Shown piece by piece: positions 55,151 through 63,296 of a stretch of 64,000 nucleotides of DNA (the stretch's first letter is position 1; each line of letters opens with the position of its first letter). Source of the stretch: Winogradskyella sp. (lineage in GTDB: Bacteria; Bacteroidota; Bacteroidia; Flavobacteriales; Flavobacteriaceae); contig NZ_JANQIM010000003.1 in assembly GCF_028282165.1 (NCBI RefSeq), positions 62,001 through 126,000 of the forward strand, read 5' to 3'. The notes below the pieces were generated by a model. The model had not been told where the DNA came from. It saw nothing but the letters and a program-made list of their open reading frames with translations, and did not search any database. The position numbers were made by a program, and so were the translations under genes.

Positions 55151-55320
55151 CAGAGCTCAATAAGGTTTATAATTTCATGCAGCTTTGCTGGTTAATAGAA
55201 CGAACTATTCCTACTTTTAAATACTGATTTCTAATAGAATCATCCTATGGACAATTCTACATAAACTCTAACCAAAACTATTACAACCCATTACTAGTTG
55301 AGTTTTATTTTGAGAATTAT

Positions 55321-55460
55321 TATACCCGAAAGGGCGTTTTCTCCATTAAAATATCTATTTTATACCCGAACGGGTATATTATTCAGCTTAATTATATAAA
55401 TTATACCCGAAAGGGTGTATTATTAATAAGATTTCATATATTTGTACCCGAAAGGGTATA
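55321..55460 (+). promoter_or_regulatory. Four palindromic operators for HipB, phased about 41 bp apart
   Basis: Palindromes of the form TATACCCGAAAGGGTATA occur at 55321-55338 (right half degenerate), 55361-55378, 55402-55419 and 55443-55460. Centres are 40, 41 and 41 bp apart, about four helical turns, so bound dimers lie on one face. The last copy covers the -7 box and ends two bases before the hipB ATG; the third covers the -33 region. They lie in a 312-bp gap (55151-55462) that otherwise holds nothing I recognise. Confidence 0.85.
55437..55444 (+). promoter_or_regulatory. -7 box of the hip operon
   Basis: TATATTTG fits TAnnTTTG, begins 26 bases before the hipB ATG and runs into the fourth operator. 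Repression by occlusion is expected. Confidence 0.6.
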
Positions 55461-55462
55461 AT

Positions 55463-55684
55463 ATGGAACAATTAAAATTAAATGAATTCGTTCGCACAAA
55501 AAGGAAGTCATTAAAAATGACACAAAAGGAAATGTCCGAAAAATCCGGTGTCGGTATAAGGTTCATAAGGGAACTTGAAAAAGGAAAACAAACCCTAAAA
55601 ATGGATAAAATAAACCAAGTGCTAAGTCTTTTTGGATATGAATTAGGACCTATACCAATAAACAGAGGAAATGAAGAAAGCTAA
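55463..55684 (+). CDS. hipB: HipB-type antitoxin/autorepressor
   Basis: 73 aa HTH protein (MEQLKLNEFVRTKRKSLKMT; then QKEMSEKSGVGIRFIRELEK) of the HipB/Y4mF class, with the recognition helix near VGIRFIRELEKG. I chose ATG 55463 because the longer TTG start at 55442 lies inside the operator. It overlaps hipS by 14 nt. By analogy with HipBST systems it represses the operon by binding the upstream palindromes and augments the HipS antitoxin. Confidence 0.88.
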   Translation: MEQLKLNEFVRTKRKSLKMTQKEMSEKSGVGIRFIRELEKGKQTLKMDKINQVLSLFGYELGPIPINRGNEES

Positions 55685-56003
55685 AATCTATATGCACGAT
55701 AATTGGGCTGGAACGCTCATAGAAGATGAAGACGGATTTCATTACACATATGAAGCAGACTATTTAGATATGGAAAATCCAGAACCTATAAGTCTAACAC
55801 TCCCAATTAGTCAAAACAAGTATTCGAGTAAAATTTTATTTCCCTTTTTCGACGGTTTAATCCCAGAAGGGTGGTTATTGGACATCGCAGAAAAGAATTG
55901 GAAATTAAACCTAAGGGACAGAATGAGTATTTTATTAGTGACCTGTAAAGATTGTATCGGAGCTGTCTCCGTTGAACCTATTGAATCTGAAGATAATGGT
56001 TAA
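55671..56003 (+). CDS. hipS: HipS-like protein (stand-alone HipA N-terminal domain)
   Basis: 110 aa corresponding only to the Couple_hipA N-subdomain 1 of HipA: IYMHDNWAGTLIEDEDGFHY, YLDMENPEPISLTLPIS, FPFFDGLIPEGWLL, then DRMSILLVTCKDCIGAVSVEP. In the tripartite HipBST module of enteropathogenic E. coli the equivalent HipS is the antitoxin that holds the kinase inactive. It overlaps hipB by 14 nt and hipT by 8 nt, indicating coupled synthesis. This is a genuine split, not a frameshift: both reading frames have clean ends and starts. Confidence 0.88.
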   Translation: MKKAKIYMHDNWAGTLIEDEDGFHYTYEADYLDMENPEPISLTLPISQNKYSSKILFPFFDGLIPEGWLLDIAEKNWKLNLRDRMSILLVTCKDCIGAVSVEPIESEDNG

Positions 56004-56964
56004 ATGTTTGTATTGCTATAAGGAAATAAATGATGATGAATTCAAAACGTATGGATTTCATAAAGCCTGTAGTCGAAAATTTTTTGGCAAAAACACGCCA
56101 CCACTATTAGATTATACGCAAGATGAAATGCTAATGCTAGCCGAACGGGTTGTTAAAAGCCAAAGAACCGTAACTGGTGTACAACCAAAGCTCTCATTAA
56201 ATAGAAAAAAAATGACTGGAAACTCGGCAACAGAGCGATTTACTATCGTTGGCCTTTGGGGTAAATTTATATTAAAACCTCAAACACAACTGTATGAGCA
56301 ACTCCCAGAAATTGAGGATTTAACCATGCAATTGGCAGCGTCATCAAAAATAAAAACTGTAGAACACTCGCTTATTAGATTAAAGTCGGGACAATTAGCC
56401 TATATCACAAAACGAATCGATAGACCTAAAGACAGAAAACTCCATATGGAAGACATGTGCCAGTTAACCGAACGCCTAACCGAGCACAAATACAAAGGGT
56501 CTTATGAACAAATTGCAAAAACCATAAAAGCATTTTCCGCCAATCCAGGATTTGATGTTGTAAATTTCTATGAACTGGTCCTATTCTGTTTTTTAACCGG
56601 AAACAATGACATGCACCTTAAAAACTTCTCATTATTAAAGGATGTGTCATTGAACTATAACCTCTGTCCTGCTTACGATTTAGTAGCCTCCGAACTTGTG
56701 GTAGAAGGTGATGATGAAGAATTAGCCCTTAATCTCAACGGTAAGAAGAAGAGATTGAAAAGACAGGATTTCTTCATTGCCATGAAGACAAGCGGAATGA
56801 ACGAAAAATCAATTGAAAATGTTTTTAATAAATTTCAAAAACAACGGAGCAAATGGTATGGCTTAATCGATTCAAGTTTTTTAACAGACGAATTTAAAGA
56901 AAACTATCGGAATTTGATAGATAGAAAATTTGAGCAATTAGAATTTGAAAAAAAATTGAAATGA
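55996..56964 (+). CDS. hipT: HipT-like serine/threonine kinase toxin
   Basis: 322 aa from ATG 55996 (a TTG at 55972 would add eight residues). An N-terminal Cys/His knuckle (C4, C7, H22, C25) leads to the loop TVTGVQPKLSL (58-68). The HipA kinase core follows: ITKRIDR, GNNDMHLKNFSLL with catalytic D205, and AYDL with D228. In E. coli HipT two autophosphorylated Ser residues flank a hydrophobic residue in this loop; here they are Thr58 and Thr60. E. coli HipT phosphorylates tryptophanyl-tRNA synthetase; the target here is unknown. Confidence 0.9.
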   Translation: MVKCLYCYKEINDDEFKTYGFHKACSRKFFGKNTPPLLDYTQDEMLMLAERVVKSQRTVTGVQPKLSLNRKKMTGNSATERFTIVGLWGKFILKPQTQLYEQLPEIEDLTMQLAASSKIKTVEHSLIRLKSGQLAYITKRIDRPKDRKLHMEDMCQLTERLTEHKYKGSYEQIAKTIKAFSANPGFDVVNFYELVLFCFLTGNNDMHLKNFSLLKDVSLNYNLCPAYDLVASELVVEGDDEELALNLNGKKKRLKRQDFFIAMKTSGMNEKSIENVFNKFQKQRSKWYGLIDSSFLTDEFKENYRNLIDRKFEQLEFEKKLK

Positions 56965-57380
56965 AAACTAATTCAAAATCAATAGAACAATTAGAAAACG
57001 ATTATTGGAAAGATGAAATTATATTTCCATCTAATCTTGTAATTAACTGTCACAAATACAGAAAAATTTCAATTAAGAACTTAACAACCGAACAATTACG
57101 ACTTCTAATTTCTCAAAAAATCGGAATTGAATATCTGGCCGAAATCGCTATCGAAAAACTGGAATTGAATATTTTGGCGGAAGGTGACCTTTATGAAGGT
57201 GATTTATTAGAAGCTGTTTTAGACTTACCGACTGAGTTTTGGAATGAAAAACCAGTAGAATTTCAGACTTTCCAAAACTTGATAAAACGGAATTCCGAGC
57301 TTATAAAAACTGAACTTGGAGAAAAGAAATCTGATCGAATTAATGAAAAAATAAAAACCAGTGCACAACAATGCCTATAA
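56961..57380 (+). CDS. CdiI-like immunity protein
   Basis: 139 aa. The pattern SIEQLENDYW, LVINCHKYRKISIKNLTTEQ, LRLLISQKIGIEYLAEIAIE, LEGDLYEGDLL-type and EFWNEKP matches the family annotated as contact-dependent growth inhibition immunity proteins (CdiI_2-type), all-helical small cytoplasmic proteins. No CdiA/CdiB or other polymorphic toxin is adjacent. It overlaps hipT by 4 nt (ATGA) and thus behaves as the fourth gene of the hip operon. It may be an orphan immunity gene or an accessory part of the module. Confidence 0.72.
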   Translation: MKTNSKSIEQLENDYWKDEIIFPSNLVINCHKYRKISIKNLTTEQLRLLISQKIGIEYLAEIAIEKLELNILAEGDLYEGDLLEAVLDLPTEFWNEKPVEFQTFQNLIKRNSELIKTELGEKKSDRINEKIKTSAQQCL

Positions 57381-57453
57381 GTAATGCCATTAAAGTGATA
57401 AAAACAAAAAGATTATTCTGCCAAATCAACTTGAGTAGAATTCTTACCAAACC

Positions 57454-58698
57454 TTAGTTTAAGAGTTTTAACGGTATATCGCCCTTATCCAAAATCCTTT
57501 TATGAAAATCTAAATAGTTAAACCCTTTTTGCTTTTTACTAGAACTAAGAATTTGTTTTATTTTTTGTGAGCCATATTTATAAGTAATGGATTGCGCTGG
57601 CCAACGCTTTATTCTGTTAATCTCCCTATGGCCTATATCGTCTTTTCCTTCAATATGTTTTTGCCAAAACTCTAAGGCCTTCTCATCTGACCAGCCGTAA
57701 TAATTCACACCAACATCAATACACATTCTTACGGATCTTATTAAGTCCCACTCCCACTTTCCGTACTCTTGAATAGGTGATGTATAAGCCCCAAATTCAA
57801 TGAGTAAATCTTCAATATAAGTCGCCCAGCCTTCTATAAAACAAGGATACCAAAACAGTTCTTGCACAGGTGATCTATTCAGCATTTTGGTAACATTCAT
57901 CTGATAATGATGTCCTGGAGAAGCTTCATGAACAAACATATTGGTCATTTGCCCATAAGTAATACCATTATAATAGAAGACATTCCTGTTATAATAAGCT
58001 GGGACATGCATCAATGAGGCTTGTTCATTTTTACTTATTGTAAGGCCTGGGATAGAATCTAGATAGGGGAATTTACCGGCGATAATGCTATCTATTTGGC
58101 TACCCATTCCCATAAAAGCTTTTTTTATTAGAACTGAATTCTCAACTAAATTAAGGCTATCATCGAAAAATGGCCGATTAGTCTGACTCTGTCTAATTCT
58201 TTGAAGGTTTTTTTTAACTCTTGTTATTTCTTTTTCGCCAAAGATGAAGATATCTCCTGGCTTTGCATCCATATCTACCCACTTTTTAAGAAAATACTTA
58301 TACCATTCTGGACCATTTGGAATATGATATATTGATGTGGAATCTTTAATCGGAAGTCTTTCCCATTGCGTCTCTAGAGACAATCGCTCTAGATTTAGCT
58401 GAACTTCGTAATTAAGTAGTTGAAAATCCAATTTCTGATCATCCCTTAACAACGAGGTGTCAATTAGAAGGAGTTTTTCTCTAAATTTGTTGAAGAAGTC
58501 TGTTTGTGCATTTAAACTATTTTGGTCTTTTATATTGTTTAAATTACTCACAAAACTTAGTCCTGCACTTGGGATGTCTAGAGATTTATATCCTTCTATA
58601 AATTCCTGACATAATTCATCAAACGATTGACTCGTTGGTTTACAGTAAATAAACAAAACCAACAAAGCAAATACTGTAACGCAGACCTTATTCTCCAT
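57454..58698 (-). CDS. DUF885 family lipoprotein (probable metallopeptidase)
   Basis: 414 aa. The N-terminus (VCVTVFALLVLFIYC) is a lipoprotein signal with Cys19. The DUF885 signature HEASPGHHYQMNV holds the zinc-binding HExxPGHH-like motif; FIEGWATYIEDLLIEFGAY and CIDVGVNYYGWSDEKALEF are also typical. These proteins are relatives of M32-type carboxypeptidases and are usually larger (about 550-600 aa), so this is a short member. It probably acts in the periplasm. The DUF885 stop lies 73 nt from the convergent cdiI-like gene. Confidence 0.82.
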   Translation of the reverse strand: MENKVCVTVFALLVLFIYCKPTSQSFDELCQEFIEGYKSLDIPSAGLSFVSNLNNIKDQNSLNAQTDFFNKFREKLLLIDTSLLRDDQKLDFQLLNYEVQLNLERLSLETQWERLPIKDSTSIYHIPNGPEWYKYFLKKWVDMDAKPGDIFIFGEKEITRVKKNLQRIRQSQTNRPFFDDSLNLVENSVLIKKAFMGMGSQIDSIIAGKFPYLDSIPGLTISKNEQASLMHVPAYYNRNVFYYNGITYGQMTNMFVHEASPGHHYQMNVTKMLNRSPVQELFWYPCFIEGWATYIEDLLIEFGAYTSPIQEYGKWEWDLIRSVRMCIDVGVNYYGWSDEKALEFWQKHIEGKDDIGHREINRIKRWPAQSITYKYGSQKIKQILSSSKKQKGFNYLDFHKRILDKGDIPLKLLN

Positions 58699-58719
58699 AA
58701 TAGCACAAGACTATATTAT

Positions 58720-60096
58720 TTACAAACTCAAAATCCAATTGTGAGTTATCTCAATAATATCCTTGTTAAAATTTATCTTAGCGTTTTGCCATGATTTTTT
58801 TTCGTTCAATACTTTTACATTGTCCTCAATGGATCCCACCTTTGATAGATGGTGGTTTGTTAATGGAATTAATTTATAATAACCATTTCCTGGAGAAACT
58901 TGGTTTATGGCATCGGCAATCGTCTTTACTGCCATTTCACCTCCAATTGCAGCAAGATCAGATTCTCCATACAAGGAAAGTGTGGGTGTCTTAATATCCT
59001 GAAACTCTTTTACTAAGTTCAATTTATTTAAAGAGCGTAAAAAAACGGGGGACCTCCCTAGCAAATATTTACCATCATAAGAAAACACACTAAACAAAAA
59101 ATCCATATCCTCTTTTGGATAACGACTTATAATGTCTTCTAAGGCATCATCACTATAAAAAAGTTCATGTAAGGGCATTCGAAAGTCATCCATTTTTCCT
59201 TGTACATCGCCATAGGTTAAATCTTCAAGTAGCGGTAATTGAAGGGTAATGATATCGATCAGGTAATCATGCCAAGATTTAGCAACAAAGCCATAGCCTA
59301 TTATTCCTTTAACGCCTATATCCCTGGCAATAAAAGGAGCGTGTGATGCTCCAAGAGAGTGCCCCCAAATATAGATTTCTTCATTATTGATGTGCTCTGT
59401 TTTTTTTAAGCGCTTCAATGCTTCCCTAAAACCGTTTATTTCAGTATTAACATCTACTTCAGTACACGTGAGGTTATTCTTTGAATCACCCATGCCAAGT
59501 TTCTCAACCCTGTATACTGCATATCCTTTTTGTACAAAACCATTTATAAGTTGATGAACCGAGCTATTATTAAACTGATTAACCTGTTCCATTGAAGCAC
59601 AACTAAAGCCTTGCACATAAAAAATAACGGGTAAATTCTTGTTTGTTCTCTTCTTAGGGAGATATAATATACTTCTTAGTTTTCCTTCAAAATCGACACT
59701 ATCATAAATTATGTCGGCATATTCGGATGTCTCTTTTGGAGTAGCCGTCAATACGCCCTTTAACTCTACGACTTTTCCATCTCTAAACACTTTGGCACTT
59801 ATTTCGTCTCCGGCTCTATATTTGGATTTAACTTGATTATAAAAACCTTTAACAACACGAACTCCACCAATTTCGATTAGAATGTCATTCTCAAGAAATT
59901 TTAAATTCTCTCCAGATGCACCGGGAATTACTCTCTTTACATATGCTTTTGCGCTTCCGGTATAATTCAGTTGTTTAGATATTTGCTCAGTAAGCGGTTT
60001 AATGCTTAAGCCTAAGTTTGGCCTCCTTTGAAGTTCCTGAGAATTTAGGTTAAGGTTAAAAATTGCAATTGCAAAAAAGAATAAATAATACTTCAT
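58720..60096 (-). CDS. Exported alpha/beta hydrolase with N-terminal PDZ domain
   Basis: 458 aa with a signal peptide (MKYYLFFFAIAIFNLNLNSQ). A PDZ domain occupies ~25-110 (YVKRVIPGASGENLKFLENDI then LIEIGGVRVVKG). The hydrolase domain has GFSCASMEQ near the oxyanion hole, the nucleophile elbow GHSLGA, acid candidate YGESDLAAIGG and histidine near TNHHLSK. PDZ plus alpha/beta hydrolase is an uncommon pairing. It begins 21 nt upstream of the DUF885 gene and is probably co-transcribed. Confidence 0.8.
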   Translation of the reverse strand: MKYYLFFFAIAIFNLNLNSQELQRRPNLGLSIKPLTEQISKQLNYTGSAKAYVKRVIPGASGENLKFLENDILIEIGGVRVVKGFYNQVKSKYRAGDEISAKVFRDGKVVELKGVLTATPKETSEYADIIYDSVDFEGKLRSILYLPKKRTNKNLPVIFYVQGFSCASMEQVNQFNNSSVHQLINGFVQKGYAVYRVEKLGMGDSKNNLTCTEVDVNTEINGFREALKRLKKTEHINNEEIYIWGHSLGASHAPFIARDIGVKGIIGYGFVAKSWHDYLIDIITLQLPLLEDLTYGDVQGKMDDFRMPLHELFYSDDALEDIISRYPKEDMDFLFSVFSYDGKYLLGRSPVFLRSLNKLNLVKEFQDIKTPTLSLYGESDLAAIGGEMAVKTIADAINQVSPGNGYYKLIPLTNHHLSKVGSIEDNVKVLNEKKSWQNAKINFNKDIIEITHNWILSL

Positions 60097-60198
60097 GTCT
60101 GATGGTCTTGTAAAATGAAGTTGTTAAGTTGATGATTTAGAAGAAGTATAACCTTTCAAAAATTGCTAATTTTAGTTTATACGCAATAAAAAACACTA

Positions 60199-61071
60199 TC
60201 AACTGAATTGCTTAAGAGCCTTTTGGTTTAAAACCGTTGAAAAATTGTATCCCAGATTCTTTTTGAAGTTTCTTGTTAAATTCCGACGATCTCCAAATCC
60301 AGAGGCAACTGCAACTTCATCAAGTGACATTTTATCGATGTTGATTAAATCCACAGCTTTATTCAATCTCAAACTTGTTAAATAATTATATGGGGTTTTA
60401 CCATAGACTGTTTTGAATGTTCTAATTAAATGAAATTTTGAAATGTTTGCGTTTTCGCTAATCATCTCTATATTGATATCGCCCGTAAAATTGTCGTTCA
60501 TATAAGCTTTTGCGGAAATTAACCTGGAATGTAGTTCTTGTTTGGTAGAGGCTTTGGTAACACTCAAAGAATTCATGGTTTCATTGACCCCTATTTGATG
60601 TTTTATCAATTCGAAAGCCAGTTCAAAATACATCTCTTCATTTGGAATCACATCTCGACTAACAATTTGCGCAAGGGTTTTTGATAGGGAGTCGCTCTTC
60701 ATTGTATATTTTCCATGATATAGATTGAGCTCAAGCCGATCTATCGATTCCTTAAAGTAATTCTTTTTTGTAATATCATTATAAATCTCATTAACCAAGC
60801 ATCTGTCTAGATAGATACATTTTCCTATAATGTCTTTTTTTGATCGGATCGCCAATTCTACGGATTGATTCTGATTTACAATTAAAAATTCTCCGGGTTT
60901 CACCTTGTATGAATAATTATCAACCTTATACCTTTCCTCTCCATCTATTGGAATTTTTATGGAATAGGTTGAGTTATCTACCGAAAAAAAGATCTCCCGA
61001 AGTCTTGATGTAATCAAATGGTTACCAGCACAATTCAGCTTTCGGATCTTTTCAATATCTACTTCTTCCAT
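60199..61071 (-). CDS. AraC-family transcriptional regulator
   Basis: 290 aa. The N-terminal ~150 residues are a cupin-like sensor region (YKVKPGEFLIVNQNQSVELA), and the last ~100 hold two HTH motifs (INIEMISENANISKFHLIRT; MSLDEVAVASGFGDRRNLTR with NFKKNLGYNF). It is divergent from the serine-hydrolase gene (187-nt intergenic region) and upstream of the PDZ-hydrolase on the same strand, so it may regulate either. The effector is unknown. Confidence 0.88.
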   Translation of the reverse strand: MEEVDIEKIRKLNCAGNHLITSRLREIFFSVDNSTYSIKIPIDGEERYKVDNYSYKVKPGEFLIVNQNQSVELAIRSKKDIIGKCIYLDRCLVNEIYNDITKKNYFKESIDRLELNLYHGKYTMKSDSLSKTLAQIVSRDVIPNEEMYFELAFELIKHQIGVNETMNSLSVTKASTKQELHSRLISAKAYMNDNFTGDINIEMISENANISKFHLIRTFKTVYGKTPYNYLTSLRLNKAVDLINIDKMSLDEVAVASGFGDRRNLTRNFKKNLGYNFSTVLNQKALKQFS

Positions 61072-61258
61072 GATTTTAAGCTTTTCATATTGACTCTTTT
61101 TTTTTCGGAAAGGTTACAATTGAGACGAAATATTTTAATTCTACATTAGAAATACTGAAGTATCTATAAAAAACAAATGAAGATAATTGTATAATTAGCA
61201 ATAATTGTCATGTAAAATTATATCGACTGAATATAATTTGCACTATAAATAAAAGATT

Positions 61259-63148
61259 ATGAAATCAACAAGCTCCCTTCTTCAACTAAACAATAGAAAA
61301 TCTGTCTTATCATTATCTATAACCCTAATTTTTTCAATTTTTTTTGTTTGTAGTGCCCAGAATAATAACTCTTTGGAAAAATCGATTCAAGACCTCGTTG
61401 AATCATTATCCGAACAAAACAAATTCTCTGGCTGTATCATTCTCAGCGATGGCCATTCAAATAAAATCATCGAGAAGTGTGTTGGATATAACTCCATAAA
61501 AAATGATTTTGAAAACACACCAGAAACTAAGTTTTCACTGGCTTCAGTAGGAAAGCTGTTCACTATTCTATCAATCATTCAGTTGATTGAAAAAGGCAAA
61601 ATCAATTATAACGATAAGCTTAGTGATTTTAATTTTGAATTTAATGACCCTAGAGCTAAGGAAATTACAATACACCAACTATTATCGCACACTTCTGGGT
61701 TTGGTCATTATTGGGATAATCCCCAATTCTTGAAAATGCAGAAAACGTTAGATGAGATTAATGAATATATGACGTTTATTAAAGAAACAGAACTACTATT
61801 TGACCCTGGCACCCAATATAATTATAGTAATGAGGGTTATATTATTTTGGGTTCAATTATTGAGCAAGTTACTGGGACAGATTATTATTCTCATGTAGAG
61901 AATAATGTATTCCAACCCTTGTCCATGCACAATTCTGGACACCCATATAAGAATCAAAGGGATAATTCATATGCTACAGGTATTGTCTTTAATTCGGAAG
62001 GAACACCATTACCACCTGCCTCCGATTTGTCACAAAGAGGAGCCTCGGATGGAGGTGGCTATTCTACCGTTAGAGATATGAGCAACTTAATGAATGCTGT
62101 TTTTAATGGGGATTTTATTGACGAAAAAGCTTTGTCCCTGATGACAAGTAATTTTGAGTCTGACGAAATCAACAAGGAATCCATTGTTTTTGATTTTAAT
62201 GGGGCTTCTCCTGGGGTGAGCACAATTGTTGGCTATCATGGGCCTTCGGGCCTGAATGTTGTTGTTCTATCAAATTTTGATTCTCCTGCTTCCGAAACTG
62301 TAGTTCTTGGCATAATGGATATGTTAATGCAACAAACTTTACCAGAAGAAGAAATAAAAGAAAACTCATCAAGTTATATCGAAGGAATTATTCTAGATTC
62401 CAATAATCAACCTATTCCCTATGTCAACATTGGAATTATTGATAAATATTTTGGTACATCTTCAGACGAAAATGGTCATTTCTCAATTGAGATTCCAGAA
62501 AAATATTTAGATCAGATTCTTACCATTTCGGCTTTAGGTCACAAAAATACCGAAGTTAAAATAAAGGAAAATTTAAATACAGAAATAAAGGTCGTATTGA
62601 ATGAGGATGTTGAGACACTATCTACTGTTTTTATTTCTACCAAAAAACCAAAAAGATTTAAGAATGGAAATTCTTCATTAGCGCTTATCCCACAAGGCGC
62701 TTATATTGGCAGTAAAATCCCAGGGGCTTCTTTAACAAAAATGATAACCGCCAAAAAGAACGGCAAGATCGAAAAACTGGTTGTTCATGTTCAGGGAAAT
62801 AAATTAAACCAAGATTTTATACTGCGTGCCAGAATATTAGAATCTAACAAACAACAGCCAGGAAAGGATTTATTGACTAGCTCGGTTATTCAAAAATCCA
62901 ACATTAAAAAAGGATGGCTAGAATTCGATCTATCAGAATTTAATTTATCCATAGATAAAAATAAAGAATACTTTATCGGTGTAGAATGGATCGATAAGAA
63001 CAAGTCCGTTGAAAAGCCACGCGATGCATTTCCGAGAGTCTCTTACGACAATAAAAAATCTACCAGCTATGCAAAAAAAGGTGGGTTAGAACGTTGGAAT
63101 AGTATCGATATTAATCCCAATTTTTACCTCGTCGTTATAGAACGATAA
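61259..63148 (+). CDS. Exported serine hydrolase (beta-lactamase fold) with CarboxypepD-reg-like domain
   Basis: 629 aa with a signal region (LSLSITLIFSIFFVCSAQ). The beta-lactamase/class C domain spans ~40-345: SVGK holds the nucleophile S96 and base K99, NYSNEGY holds Y189-S190-N191, and GYHGPSG is in the KTG position. A carboxypeptidase-D regulatory-like beta-sandwich follows at ~370-450 (GIILDSNNQPIPYVNIGIID). A C-terminal beta domain (~455-629; LTKMITAKKNGKIEKLVVHV) is unassigned. Likely a periplasmic or surface esterase or peptidase; antibiotic resistance cannot be concluded. Confidence 0.83.
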   Translation: MKSTSSLLQLNNRKSVLSLSITLIFSIFFVCSAQNNNSLEKSIQDLVESLSEQNKFSGCIILSDGHSNKIIEKCVGYNSIKNDFENTPETKFSLASVGKLFTILSIIQLIEKGKINYNDKLSDFNFEFNDPRAKEITIHQLLSHTSGFGHYWDNPQFLKMQKTLDEINEYMTFIKETELLFDPGTQYNYSNEGYIILGSIIEQVTGTDYYSHVENNVFQPLSMHNSGHPYKNQRDNSYATGIVFNSEGTPLPPASDLSQRGASDGGGYSTVRDMSNLMNAVFNGDFIDEKALSLMTSNFESDEINKESIVFDFNGASPGVSTIVGYHGPSGLNVVVLSNFDSPASETVVLGIMDMLMQQTLPEEEIKENSSSYIEGIILDSNNQPIPYVNIGIIDKYFGTSSDENGHFSIEIPEKYLDQILTISALGHKNTEVKIKENLNTEIKVVLNEDVETLSTVFISTKKPKRFKNGNSSLALIPQGAYIGSKIPGASLTKMITAKKNGKIEKLVVHVQGNKLNQDFILRARILESNKQQPGKDLLTSSVIQKSNIKKGWLEFDLSEFNLSIDKNKEYFIGVEWIDKNKSVEKPRDAFPRVSYDNKKSTSYAKKGGLERWNSIDINPNFYLVVIER

Positions 63149-63296
63149 AACTCCCAGAAACTGTCCTTGATAATACATTGTTTGTTTCTTTATCAAAAAA
63201 AACCAGGTGTTTAATAAAACAATATGGCAATACATTTTTTTAACTTGTTTAACTATTAAGACGGACTAACCGTAAATAGAACAAACTGCTAAAAAC

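Noticed and set aside
55321..55460. Four near-identical short repeats with about 40-bp period, superficially like a CRISPR array
   Set aside because: The repeat core is only ~18 bp and palindromic, the series overlaps a promoter and start codon of an HTH gene, and there are no cas genes. Operators explain it fully.
61259..63148. Antibiotic-resistance beta-lactamase
   Set aside because: The SxxK and YSN motifs define a large esterase/peptidase family. Fusion to extra beta domains argues against a dedicated resistance enzyme.
63170..63197. Inverted repeat TTGATAA/TTATCAA as terminator of the serine hydrolase
   Set aside because: The loop is long and it is followed by A residues, not T, on the relevant strand.
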